Shown: piece by piece, positions 53,301 to 60,862 of the stretch | Position numbering within the stretch: position 1 is the stretch's first letter | Layout of the letters: the number at the start of each line of letters is the position of its first letter | Assembly (NCBI GenBank): GCA_024449915.1 | Contig: JAMZAV010000008.1 | Coordinates: forward strand, 806,001-870,000 | Source: Sweltsa coloradensis | Taxonomy: Eukaryota > Arthropoda > Insecta > Plecoptera > Chloroperlidae | Reading direction: 5' to 3' | Length of the DNA stretch: 64,000 bases | Program-made: the position numbers and the translations under genes | Notes under the pieces: generated by a model | The model's input: only the letters and a program-made list of their open reading frames with translations | Told to the model about the DNA's origin: nothing | Databases searched by the model: none

Positions 53301-56300
53301 ATACCTTAAAATTCATATAGATCCACCCATAATTGAGACACTTAAATTATCACTGTTCAATTGTTCGTGATTCCCCCCCCCCCCTATTGGGCACCAAAAC
53401 GACATGTAGATCGCAGCACTGGCGGCCCGCTACGTCACAACATGGCTGGCGTAATTGTGATTCCGGTCTGGAGCGTATATGGCGCTAACGTGTGTCAGTC
53501 GCGCCGGTTATGACAATTCGGGGATTATTTTTGATCTGTTCACTCTTATTTACCTATCTCGCACACGCATTAAATAACATGTATATTTTCATCTACGATT
53601 TGCATTTTTTATGCTCTTTTACAACCACAAGTAGGCGTAATTGCGTACGTAGGCCAACTATAGCCAAAATTGAACCTAAGTTAGATTTACCTTCCTATTC
53701 CTATATTCCTGAATGGGATAGAGTGAAATGTAAAATGTTATATAGTAATATCATCATCAGAATAGTTGCGTATATTATTATGTTTGAGCGTAAGAATATC
53801 CAGAAAATAATTCATTAGCAGATTATTATTTATTATATGGGTCATTCTCAAATAAAATGACCCTTGTGCTGTCCCACCTTAATATTATTTTTTTTTTAGA
53901 TCAAGATATTGATTTGCATAAATTTTGGTTGTACATTTTCAGAATACTTATAGTTTTTATTAGCTCCATGAATTTTTGCACTTCTATCTTGTAAGGTTGA
54001 CCTTTAATTCAATGTCGGGTATTGCAAAATGTGTTAAAACCCATGTCCCTATCCTCAAAACCAGAAGTGTTTTTGTAAAATGTTTGACTTTAAGACTAAA
54101 ATTTATTTAGTCTCTAGATTGGAATTAATGCAGAAATAACAGTTAATAACTGTGTGTTAGTGACTTTTTTAACAATTTACATTTTCAAACAATAACTAGT
54201 GGAAAGTGTTTGTCCCTAATGTGGCAATCATAATAATGTCATGACTGTTACCATTGTAAAAGAGTTTAAATAATTTTTCAAGAAGGCAGTGGATCAATCT
54301 AGAAGAAGAAGAAGAACAGCTCCTGACATGGCATCATGGAAGTTTGGTTTGTTTTGACATGAGAACTCTTTAAAATTGAAAAGTAAACATTTTAACGGCG
54401 AGTATTTTAATTCAATGTCATGAATGTTACCAAGATAAAACAATTTAATTTGTATTTAATATTTTATTTAACAATTGAGTTAAGTTACAATCAAGTTCCA
54501 GCTCATAGCAAACATAACCCTACTTTTTCAAATGGGATTGTTAACAGCTAATGAATTAATGAAGTTGAAACAGAGGCGTGCAGACTATGGTTCCGCGGCG
54601 CGAGCCGCGCCGGTGCCAAAGCCAAGGGGTGTACCCACCCCCTGGCTTTGGGTGACCCACCCCCACTCACCTCTAAAAAATATAACATGTTCAGGTAATA
54701 CAAGATAAACTGTTATTAGTTATAACTTCACTTGGTTTGCAAGCTGGATGTAATGGTGTATAGTTGTCAGTGTTGGGTAGGAACGGAACTAAACAGTTCC
54801 AGTTCCTAGGAAATAGTTCCTTTTTAAGGAACTAAGGGAGGAACTAGTTCCTTTTTCCAGACAGGAACTAAGGGAGGAACTAGTTCCAATTTTCCAGGAA
54901 CTGTAACTTATTTTCATAAGTTCCTTTTTTATAACTTGACTGTACAAATTTAAGGAATGAAAGAGTCAAATCATAGTTTACTTACAAAATGAAGGGATTG
55001 TAAAATACTCCATTTCCAGGAAATCTAAAATTCGACTCTATTGTTCTAAATTCTTGTCATACCCCCATCCCTATTCCTACACTCAGTGGTCAACCCCCAT
55101 CCCCCATGGGTTTCTCACCATTATTAGTCGCATTGCCAGCTAAATTTCACCCTTGAGTTTTGAATGATCTTTTGGGTTGTGGCGTTGTCGTGTTCACCAC
55201 CCTTGTTGGTTGCGAAACGTGGAGCAGTGCATCATCAACCCAAAGATCATTCAAAATTTATTCACAAGTCGTGAAAGCCTACATACTCATCCATATATTT
55301 AATTCCTCCAAATTTCAAACAGAGTTTATGCATTCTTTGCAAATATTTGGTTTTAAGTAGAAATTTGGATACCTACATTGACCCTCTCGAGAAGATCTAA
55401 AGAAAAATGGTTATTTATAAAAAAGGAACTTTTTAGGAACTTAGTTCCATTTGGAAAGGAACTTAGGAACGCCCTAGTTCCTTTTATTTTAGAGGAACTT
55501 GGAACTGGAAAGAGTTCCTTTTTCTTATGAGGAACTTGTAACTGTAACTAGTTCCATTTGTGAAGGAACTTACCCAACTCTGATAGTTGTATAGCAATAT
55601 CTTGGTAGTTATGTTTATAAAATATCGCTCACTTATCGTTTGGAGAGGCTCGGCCGATCGTAAGTGTACGCGACCAAGAATTGCGTTCAATTACATTCTG
55701 TGTTCTAATTACCTTATGATCAAACAGACCATATTTCGAAATTGTATATCCACATAATGATTTTCTCAGTATATTTTAAACATATCCACAAATTGAAAAT
55801 GATAATTGGTAAATTTCGTATTAAAATTGAAATAAATAAAAAATATAGCATATATAGCAAATCCTTGGAAAGTTTCCTATAAAATATTGCAAATTTGCAA
55901 TTAGTAATTTAGTGCCCTCCATGTCTCAGATCGCACTACAAGCTATCTCGAGGGATAAAGGACCCAAACATTTTCTGCCTCCGCCTGCTGGGGCTTCTCC
56001 CCAGACCCCGTGTGCCCAGCGAAAATACATTCACGGGGGTGGTGTACCCACCAGTATGATCGCGCTCGCGCCGGTCCCTATCAAACCTCTGCACGCCACT
56101 GAGTTGAAATGTCATGCATGTTACTTGTCAGGTATGTTACTTTCAAAAAGTAACATTACCAAGGGCATCGTGGATTACTGCATTAATTTCCTGCAACTGT
56201 AGATGTGTTTTGAAGGGAGAGGTTGTAATTCATTGCCATACTCAAAAGTAACAAAACACTTGTTTTTATTGATTTTCAGTGATCACTTGTCAAGAATGTT

Positions 56301-59300
56301 ACTTTTTGTCAAGACCGTTACCCGTAGTGTCTCTTTACTTTAAACTCAACACAAACTTGTTGGATTAGATTGATTTTATCTTTAGGTTGACTGATTTGTA
56401 CACTAACAAGCAACATGATCTTAGAAAAAAATTATTACTGTTAGAAAAGTAACTTTTTTGTCAAGACTGTTACTTTTTGTCAACACCGTTACCCGAGCTA
56501 ATTATTTAAATTAAGTCTTATTTAAAGTTTAAAATAGCTGAATCACATTTTTAATCTTATTTATAATATTAATACTTCATTGCTAACAGTGATCTTGATA
56601 AAATTTGATTTGCCATTTGTCCATTATTAGTAAGTTAATTACCAGGTTTTGAAATTTGAGTAACATTCTTGACATTTTGGTATTATAAAAAGTGATTAAA
56701 ATAAAAATGTATATTTTATTGAATGTATTAGTTTTGTGTGATAATGTAACTAAAACTATTGTGCACATGAATATAGATTTAATAAATAACTTCTTACATC
56801 AATTGTCACTTTTATGTCCGGTAACAGTCATGACATTTTCGTACACTTGGATTGATGAAAATGCTTGTATGTAAAAAAATTTTGTTTTTTTAGATAAACC
56901 CTTTTAGGGCTGTAAGAACAAATTATTGGATAATGTATTGTTAAAGGAGGCATCCAATTTTATGTTTTAATTTTTCTTGCAAGCATTTTTTTCAATATGG
57001 TCATTACGTTTGAGAATGACCCATATAGTAGTGTGTATTGTGTCCTACAGTCCTACTACTATAAGTAAAGTTGCCCGCCAAAATTGGTATTGGTCCAAGG
57101 AATTATTTCCAAATTGGAATTTAGAATGTTAATTTTTTAAAGTGAAAGGAGTCTGTTCATTGAATCAACAAATGTTTCGCAACAAATTGATATAACACTG
57201 AAAAGCTGAAGTGCAAGGTGCAATATTTAACATTTTCTCGCGGTAATGCAATTACAATAGTACAACTTGTAAAGTGTGCCTTATTTTTGGTGTGATAAAA
57301 ACGCACTGCAGTGTAGAATTTTGAGGTAGCCCATCACTTACGAAACGAATTGAATGTAGGCCTGTATGTGTAACAATTTTATTGGGAACGGTGTGATAGC
57401 CTTTTGGCATAGGCATGAATTAAAATTATTGTCTGAATTGTAAAACGCGATTTAATATGAGTGTCGGTGACGGGCAAAAAAACAATTAGCATAATTATTA
57501 AAAAATTAACATAAGTAAATAAAATCTATCAAACACAACGGGAAAACTCAGTGGGTGACACCGTACTATAGGGGTTAAATATCAATGGTGACACCACACT
57601 GTCATCTGACTATATGTTTTCGGACTTTATCCCTGGACTTAAATGTAAGAATAATGTTTTTACTAAGAGTAGGCCCTACCGAAATTTAAATTAAGATCAC
57701 GATTATTTAAAAGTTGTTATTTAAGTATAAAGAGTTGTAGGTCCTTTTTTAAAAGAGAAATGTAGGCCAATGCTTAACCATTCGAGACATAACCCTTGCG
57801 TCAGGTGTCCACTTTATGGTGCACTTACAGGCGCTATTCTTTCATTTAAAATGTGTTTTCTTGTGATAACCATAGCACCAATATTTCTTTGTTTTATTTC
57901 TAACTTTCAACATCCGTAAACAAAACGTATCACGCCGAAAACTCAACTTTTTAGTTACATCTACACGTTCTTCCACGTTATTTGCCGCTGTGTCTACCCG
58001 AGTGATCACTACTGCTCGGGTTCTACGTTCCGCCAACAGGGCCGCGCTAGTGTGCTTTTTGGTGCCGAATTAAAAATCTAGTAATCTGCTCATGCTCCCT
58101 AGAAAATGCACAGCCCTTACCTTGCCCCCCCCCCCCCCCCACTCAAAGAATCCTAGTGTCGTCCCTGATTAAAGGTAAGTTGGACCAACATATTTGTCTA
58201 GTTATAGATTATAGGCCTAGGCTAATGCATACCTACAAAACTGTTTTGAAAACAAAAGTCTAATTCGCAAGCTATGTGACGATAATTAGAGGCTAATGAT
58301 AATGTTGGTGAAATTCTACAAAATGCAATAAGTGGCGGGGACATTTTAAATTTTGATAATTTTAAAAAGTCGCCCAGACAAGCCTTGCAAGTAATTTCAT
58401 TATTTTCCAGATTTCATAAAATTTCAGGCCTTTGGACCGTTATTGTGCCTAACATATCGTGATATTTTGAACATTTTATTTTATTACGTAATTTTTAAAT
58501 TACAAATTACAATTAAGGAAGTAAGTACCGGTATGTCGGGTTTTACATAATAGTAATCGGATTTAATATGTATCAACATAACATAGAAAATAATGTCATT
58601 GAACCAGAAAAAGAAATATCTGAGAAAATTTCACGTCTTTCCGCCGTTCTTGTGAATAACATAATAATATAAACAAGCGAACACGGAACAGTAACACACG
58701 AATTAACTATCACACAACGTCAACAAGCCGTCACCTATGAACTCTTCTCTTGTCTATGCTCATGTGATGAGTAAAAACACACTGAAAGCTGACCAAAGCT
58801 TAGCACTGCACCCTTGAAATAGGCCCGCCGTTCGGCGTCGGCCACACCGCTGAGCGCCCTCCTCCCCACCCCGCGCTGCAACGAAATCAACCCGCCGCCG
58901 ACTCTACAAAACATAAGCAAGCTATTACGTCACCACTTGTGCGTGGCCTTGGCGCATGGGGCAGGAAAAGTGACGTACATACCAATCTGTTGAAACGATA
59001 ATGATGTATAAAATTTTATGGCTTTTGTGTAATCCGTATAATGATGAAATATCGAATGAAATGTCCCGGAATTCGAACCAGGATCCGGGATGAAGGATTG
59101 TAATCCCAAACAATCCCGGAAAATCCGGGACGGGTAGCAACCCTATCAACAAGTGAAAACTGTTGTTGCACCCAGCCCTTCTTTAATCTAGATAATGGTA
59201 GGCATACTGCATAACCCTATGCCGCCATCTTGAATAGGCCTATGGCAAATGTAATAATACTGCTTTGAAATTGAATACAAATTCAGACATATCTTCACAT

Positions 59301-60192
59301 TTGTATAATGCCTACTTCTCTTTCTAAAATCAAATCAATATAAAATATAGGTACCGGTACCTATGAAGTTTATGAGCTATTACAATGCCTATGCATGGGC
59401 CTCTGATAAAACAAGCTGTAGAATTGTAAAGATACAAATAGGATTCAAAGGGTAGCCTCTTTAAAAATACTGACCTTTCAACACTCGAATCGATTGCCTG
59501 GTACCAAAAACTCGACGCCTCACCGGAATTTTCTTTCGCGGTGCTGTATTTTTTACTTGGTCCGATGTTTCCAAAGGCCCTGTTAGAGAAGCCTTAGGTT
59601 TGGACAATGAGTGTTCCAATGATGATAATGCAGGTTCGCCACTGGTGCACAGAGGATATGTGCGTATCACGCAATTAACAAAAATAGGCGAAGCAAAAGC
59701 AGCAGGAAGTGGAAGAATTTGAATACAGTTCTCAGTTAATTTATCTAGCTTATGTTTTAAAGATGGCCTGAGTTTTAAGACCTTCTGGTAACTACTGTTG
59801 GTGTCAGTTGTAGTTTTAGATTTGTTCACTTCAACAAGACTGAGTTTTGAGACTCTCTGGGAACTACTGAAGGTGTTGGTTGTAGTTTTAGATTCTTTTG
59901 CTTTAACAAGACTAACTTTTGAGTCCTCCTGGGAACTACTGTCGCTGTCGGTTCTAGTCTGGGAACTACAGTCAGTGTCGGTTGTAGTTTTAGGTTCTTT
60001 CACTTCAACAAAGTCCCACAAATCAGCAAAGTTTTGATAATTTGAACGGGCAGATTTCGGCAAAGTTAATCGCTTCTTCTTTAGCAATCTCTTTTGTTCA
60101 AATTCGCATTGACGTTTCAGAGCAAGACGAGTCAAACGGTTCTCAGATGCTGCACTCGGTTCGGGCCCAGCACACAACAGCAGGCCTGGCAT
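24002..60192 (-). CDS. USP1: USP1-type ubiquitin carboxyl-terminal hydrolase, six coding exons
   Basis: The coding sequence joins 60192-59475, 44025-43575, 36468-36189, 35391-35073, 26774-26582 and 24659-24002, giving 873 codons including the TGA stop. All introns are GT-AG and all phases agree. The Cys box GNLGNTCFLN puts the catalytic Cys at residue 282; the His box is SGHYVAYV (His705); the Asp box is WLECDDDNV (Asp835/836). CxxC pairs at 558/561 and 620/623 form the zinc ribbon of the fingers. The motifs LKSLRDVNPYFDGNQQHDAH across the exon 2/3 junction and the ending TPYLLFYSRLP match vertebrate USP1 as I remember it. In vertebrates USP1 with UAF1/WDR48 deubiquitinates PCNA and FANCD2 in the nucleus. 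Human USP1 has 785 residues; the extra length here is N-terminal. I chose the Met at 60192 because it lies 5 nt after a good acceptor and begins MPG, as human USP1 does. Confidence 0.95.
24871..25303. mobile_element. hAT-like MITE with ATCGATAAT ends, core type 2, in intron 5
   Basis: The left end TAGGGATGCACACGATAAT and the core (GGTTGAGAACGGCC, GTATTTCCCGCTTGGG, GACAGGACGAGGCAG) match 63011-63432. The right end stops at GTGCATC and lacks CCTA, so no target duplication can be read. Confidence 0.88.
25304..26581. other. Rest of USP1 intron 5
   Basis: AT-rich intronic sequence with no recognised element or frame. Confidence 0.4.
26582..26774 (-). CDS. USP1: USP1 coding exon 5 (residues 590-653, second CxxC)
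   Basis: The acceptor is tttccag before 26774; the donor is aa|gtgagt, phase 2. YWCEICNRHNEAKRS gives the second zinc knuckle (Cys620, Cys623), followed by LPKLLTLQLKRF, the classic USP strand before the His box. It lies 8.3 kb from exon 4, across an intron full of retroelement relics. Confidence 0.94.
27234..27822 (-). repeat. R1 dispersed repeat, copy with internal tandem duplication
   Basis: Read on the minus strand it starts AATAATTGGATGAGCGAAGC, as at 39064. Further in, CTAAGTTCAGAGATTTCGAA(GG) and TTTCATCAAGATCGCAT match the other copy. A unit of 176 bp (GGATTCTGG at 27241 and 27417) is duplicated in tandem. The unit also matches the centre of the palindrome at about 39960-40030. It abuts the 3' end of the LINE relic. 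Confidence 0.75.
27840..30490 (-). pseudogene. RNase H-bearing non-LTR retrotransposon relic (3' half)
   Basis: Minus-strand fragments, in order: RT C-terminal region (FNITMNGQKIEQNYKMKYL, 29359-29147), linker (28998-28735), RNase H with QWIPSHCQILGNEKADFLAK (28635-28138) and a C-terminal knuckle-like TCKLCYFESQDRAH (28141-27848). Frameshifts and stops separate them and the catalytic RT is missing, so it is a dead, 5'-truncated copy. An RNase H after RT points to I-like or related clades; I cannot place it further. It is split at 29393-30460 by a hAT element; on removal of that element the frame reads through (CTYFTMSHTIYSF). Confidence 0.88.
29393..30460. mobile_element. Non-autonomous hAT element inserted in the LINE relic, 1068 bp
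   Basis: Ends TAGGGGTGTGCGAGTA...CTACTCGCACACCCCTA with a perfect 8-bp duplication CAAATCTT (29385-29392, 30461-30468). It interrupts the RT frame of the surrounding LINE, so it is younger. No transposase frame recognised. Confidence 0.95.
30592..30955 (-). mobile_element. tRNA-headed SINE, family S1, copy 2
   Basis: On the minus strand the head GTTGGTCTTGTGGTTAGCAT and GGTTCGATTCCC (intact B-box) are followed by a body matching 2721-3125 and the tail GAGTGGGTGGACTAAA, then an A/T-rich tail at 30560-30595. Less diverged in the head than copy 1. Confidence 0.85.
30956..33720. other. USP1 intron 4, no gene
   Basis: AT-rich with many TAGGCCTA words (31009-33391). ATCATCCCACCCCTA near 32022-32036 and TAGGGATGTAAC near 32497 look like single hAT ends without partners. 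No coding signal. Confidence 0.4.
33721..34441. mobile_element. Possible hAT-like element, 721 bp
   Basis: CAGGGTTGCC at the left and GGCAACCCTG at the right are perfect 10-bp inverted ends, but the flanks TGGTCGAG and ATAGAGAT are not a duplication. Non-coding. Confidence 0.45.
34442..35072. other. Start of USP1 intron 4, no element seen
   Basis: AT-rich intronic sequence after the exon 4 donor. Confidence 0.4.
35073..35391 (-). CDS. USP1: USP1 coding exon 4 (residues 484-589, first CxxC)
   Basis: The acceptor is gtttag before 35391; the donor is tcag|gtatgt, phase 1. The first half is Ser/Thr/Glu-rich and poorly conserved. The second half reads NTTCLECERTSLRKEVFSDI, the first zinc-ribbon knuckle (Cys558, Cys561), with the F-x-D-I signature typical of USPs. 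It is only 797 nt from exon 3, the shortest intron of the gene. Confidence 0.93.
36189..36468 (-). CDS. USP1: USP1 coding exon 3 (residues 390-483, QQHDAHELL box)
   Basis: The acceptor is cttttag before 36468; the donor is aag|gtaaga, phase 0. GNQQHDAHELLVCLLNNVHETC matches the QHDA box of USPs. After it comes a low-similarity insert with a basic run (KRKKDK) at the same place as the nuclear-localisation insert of vertebrate USP1. Its role here is inferred from that position only. Confidence 0.95.
36469..38571. other. USP1 intron 2, 3' part, no gene
   Basis: Several TAGGCCTA words (36652-37038), a GAT run at 37480-37494 and a small hairpin near 37855-37903 (GTGAAAATAGCG with its complement). 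No coding signal. Confidence 0.4.
38572..41031. repeat. 2.46-kb palindrome (foldback element) in USP1 intron 2
   Basis: The left half and right half are inverted copies over more than 1 kb each. Outer ends are GTCCGGTGTCTATCCA and its near complement, flanked by TA. Paired blocks include GGTCACACTTGATAAGGC, CTCACATACTACGCATTGAG and GGCGCTGTACACTCGGG with their complements; the centre lies near 39870-40080. The left arm is longer because of an R1 insertion at 39064 to about 39450. No transposase frame. Confidence 0.88.
39064..39345 (+). repeat. R1 dispersed repeat inserted in the left palindrome arm
   Basis: Starts AATAATTGGATGAGCAAAGC, then a T-rich tract, then AACACGATTCCGGCTAAACG, GCGATGAAATTTTCTGG and TCGAAATCTCTGAACTTAG, matching 27822-27600 reversed. 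The right arm lacks it, so it came after the palindrome formed. Confidence 0.75.
41194..41766. mobile_element. TTAA-flanked MITE, 573 bp
   Basis: Inverted ends GAGGGTACGCTGAG...CTCAGCATACCCTC are flanked by TTAA (41190-41193, 41767-41770), as for piggyBac-type insertions. A diverged copy lies at 10330-10760. No coding capacity. Confidence 0.85.
42605..43429. repeat. Foldback element, copy 2, in USP1 intron 2
   Basis: Ends ACTGATGGACAAG...CTTGTCCATCAGT, then CTCATTTCGCAAGTT and its relative, CAGAACGGCGCAAC, and long inner arms with TTAAGAGGAATAATATTTAG. Same family as 1276-2002, better preserved. It sits about 145 bp from the exon 2 donor. Confidence 0.88.
43575..44025 (-). CDS. USP1: USP1 coding exon 2 (residues 240-390, catalytic Cys box)
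   Basis: The acceptor is ttcttag before 44025 and the donor is ag|gtaata. The exon starts phase 1 and ends phase 2. GNLGNTCFLNSVLYTL carries the nucleophilic Cys282 and the Asn of the oxyanion site. The rest is the palm helix region ending in LKSLR, which continues directly into DVNPYFDG of the next exon. Confidence 0.95.
44026..45298. other. USP1 intron 1, 3' part, no gene
   Basis: AT-rich; CAGGGCTGTCAAAAG near 44757 resembles a lone hAT end. No coding signal. Confidence 0.35.
45299..45552 (-). pseudogene. LINE C-terminal fragment
   Basis: The minus-strand frame reads IHSYNTRRQKDVH, VFKRRSKIKSERLYNKVP and FKSIFKEYLL before a stop at 45299. This is the usual C-terminal tail of CR1/L2/RTE-like LINE proteins. 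It is cut at its 5' side by the (AC)n microsatellite. Confidence 0.75.
45553..45591. repeat. (AC)n microsatellite
   Basis: About 19 AC units, between two retroelement fragments of opposite orientation. Confidence 0.97.
45604..45790 (+). pseudogene. Jockey-like RT fragment, left part
   Basis: Encodes LLYPLLNKNSKLYKTNK, LYTMVIRPILLYASPVW and, after a frameshift, MQNKCIPMIGNIPK: the thumb/C-terminal region of Jockey-type reverse transcriptases. The frame breaks off at about 45790 and resumes at 50399. Confidence 0.82.
46348..48047 (+). pseudogene. LINE PHD finger and endonuclease region
   Basis: Starts ATG at 46348 (MAKPVVKRCTVCNLKKN), with two compensating frameshifts in the zinc finger (CSVCEDIFHR is in another frame). 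WECNKC and WYCMNC follow. The endonuclease has GHLNIRKLDKYIDQL, CCETYLDESV and GLVIYIAEKF, then is broken near 47103-47157 by stops and small insertions in T runs, resuming at FLGDFNIDL and LSNHELIYCV. A stop at 48045-48047 interrupts the linker to RT. The endonuclease would nick the target DNA; the PHD-like finger's role is unknown. Confidence 0.85.
48048..49562 (+). pseudogene. LINE reverse transcriptase region
   Basis: 48048-48300 continues the earlier frame (ARVTPIYKGKGKKSDRNSYR, PISTLPIIGKIIE). It then shifts at about 48300 to GFRKGRSTQSALLAFTD, VFVDLRKAFDSVP, GVPQGSILGPLLFILYID and YADD (48742-48753), the catalytic RT box. A further frameshift near 49025-49060 leads to the thumb and C-terminal part (SVIDYCLVVWAVRPST, YWNSISYDIRSQF) ending at a TGA at 49560-49562. 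The catalytic motifs are intact although the frame is not. Confidence 0.92.
50386..50600 (+). pseudogene. Jockey-like RT fragment, right part
   Basis: Resumes as PVIHNILKLPTIFDFVFSIH, then after a frameshift near 50510 QYAYTILSLPFKRYKHRLPK, the usual Jockey C-terminus. Together with 45604-45790 it forms one element split by the LINE. Its 3' UTR may run to about 51150, where CAATAAAG and an AT tail occur. Confidence 0.78.
50700..51548. other. Poly-C tract and non-coding sequence
   Basis: A 20-nt tract of C with one T lies at 50700-50719. The remainder may be the Jockey 3' UTR; no exon seen. Confidence 0.45.
51541..52280. repeat. Element with six GCACATGTAAACA-type motifs
   Basis: Copies in plus orientation at 51549 (ACATGTAAACA), 51564, 51907 and 51932; in minus orientation at 52247 and 52261. 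The two copies at each end lie in an inverted repeat of about 35 bp. The core GTAAACA fits the forkhead-type consensus and CACATG is an E-box, but subterminal transposase-binding repeats are a simpler reading. No target duplication or coding frame seen. Confidence 0.7.
52463..53151. mobile_element. Non-autonomous hAT element, 689 bp
   Basis: Ends CAGGACTGGGTA...TACCCAACCCTG with a perfect 8-bp duplication GTGGGAGT (52455-52462, 53152-53159). Subterminal CGACGCGTCG and GACACGTCGCG words at the left and TTCGACGCG at the right. No transposase frame. Confidence 0.93.
54571..56101. mobile_element. Middle hAT element of the nest
   Basis: Ends CAGAGGCGTGCAG...CTGCACGCCACTG with a perfect 8-bp duplication AGTTGAAA (54563-54570, 56102-56109). 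The subterminal parts are GC-rich (CCGCGGCGCGAGCCGCGCC near 54593). It is itself interrupted at 54768-55582. Confidence 0.93.
54768..55582. mobile_element. Innermost hAT element of the nest, 815 bp
   Basis: Ends CAGTGTTGGGTA...TACCCAACTCTG with a perfect 8-bp duplication ATAGTTGT (54760-54767, 55583-55590). Both sides carry many GGAACTAGTTCC-type words, probably transposase-binding repeats. A hairpin near 55157-55255 pairs TGAATGATCTTTTGGGTTG with its relative. Confidence 0.94.
57028..59474. other. USP1 intron 1, 5' part, no gene
   Basis: A poly-C run lies near 58125-58140. GGTAGCAACCCTA near 59135 resembles a lone hAT end. 58780-58960 is more GC-rich but shows no exon signature. Confidence 0.4.
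59475..60192 (-). CDS. USP1: USP1 coding exon 1 (residues 1-239, N-terminal extension)
   Basis: The acceptor (gtttcag) precedes 60197, so a non-coding 5' exon must lie upstream. The exon ends phase 1 at g|gtcagt. Residues 26-47 are strongly basic (KKKR). Residues 62-141 hold three diverged copies of a Ser/Thr-rich unit starting at Val62, Val96 and Val120, with cores KTTTDT, KTTTNT and KTTTDT. A second basic patch, RKKIPVRRRVFG, lies near the 3' end. Human USP1 reaches its catalytic Cys at residue 90; here it is residue 282, so this region is a lineage-specific disordered extension. Confidence 0.88.
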
Positions 60193-60197
60193 TGTCT

Positions 60198-60619
60198 CTG
60201 AAACGAAGAAAAAGCAAAATATTAGTTTAGGATTGAAATTATAGTTTAAATTTCCAATCATATGATCTGCATAGGATTTAAATCAGATTTAAATCAAATG
60301 ATTTATTCAATAAAAATATTGATTTAAATTAAATGCACTTTTTCTTTGTTTTGAGCAACAAACACAAGAGTTCTAATTGATTTAGGAAAAGTATTCTTTA
60401 AAACAATTTTTTAATTGTATTTTCTGAAACGCTTGTGAAAGAATTTGATTCGCTCACCAACTTGACAAATTTTGAAAGTTGAAATATTGTTGATAAAAAT
60501 CGAAAAGTTGATTTAAATCTAATAAATCCGACTATATTATTTTTGTTTTAATAAAAATTTTAAAAATCACACCCTGGCATATGCAGACACTATAAGTTAT
60601 GGATGTAATTTAGATTTTA
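60198..60619. other. Sequence upstream of the first USP1 coding exon
   Basis: Intronic by inference, since an acceptor precedes the start codon. GATTTAAATC words recur at 60278-60540 and AAATCACACCCTG at 60563 looks like the right end of a decayed hAT element; the left end is not clear. Confidence 0.4.
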
Positions 60620-60862
60620 TAATCCAGGTGGCTGGCACTGTTTGGAGCTCGTCTACATCTGAGAAAGGCAAGTATTTGATAGTGCCCCTAAAGCACAGAG
60701 AAGAGAGCAGGATCAAGTGGCAGGCTCAGACAATCGAGCCGGCTGTTCAAGGCCTAATATTCAAACAATTCAGAAATTTCAAAATCCATCCCGACCGGGG
60801 TTCGAATCCGGGTCTCCCATATTCCAGGTAGGTGCCTTAGCCAACTAGACCACCGAGACGGT
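60620..60862 (-). mobile_element. tRNA-headed SINE, family S2
   Basis: On the minus strand GTCTCGGTGGTCTAGTTGGC and TAAGGCACC are followed by CCCGGATTCGAACCCCGG (B-box) and a non-tRNA body. The head matches 4640-4715. The 3' limit is uncertain. Confidence 0.7.

Larger units (their letters stand above)
53834..57027. mobile_element. Outer DNA transposon of a three-level nest, 3.2 kb
   Basis: Perfect 19-bp inverted ends TATATGGGTCATTCTCAAA (53834-53852) and complement (57009-57027). Between them lie ten copies of a TGTCAnGAnnGTTAC motif (eight plus, two minus). No transposase frame. The superfamily is unknown; TA or TATA may be the duplicated target. A 1.53-kb hAT element (54571-56101) is inserted inside. 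Confidence 0.88.

Noticed and set aside
60193..60261. Upstream in-frame ATG at 60261 as USP1 start
   Set aside because: It lies before a good splice acceptor, and the added residues are translated intron-like AT-rich sequence; MPG at 60192 fits USP1 better.
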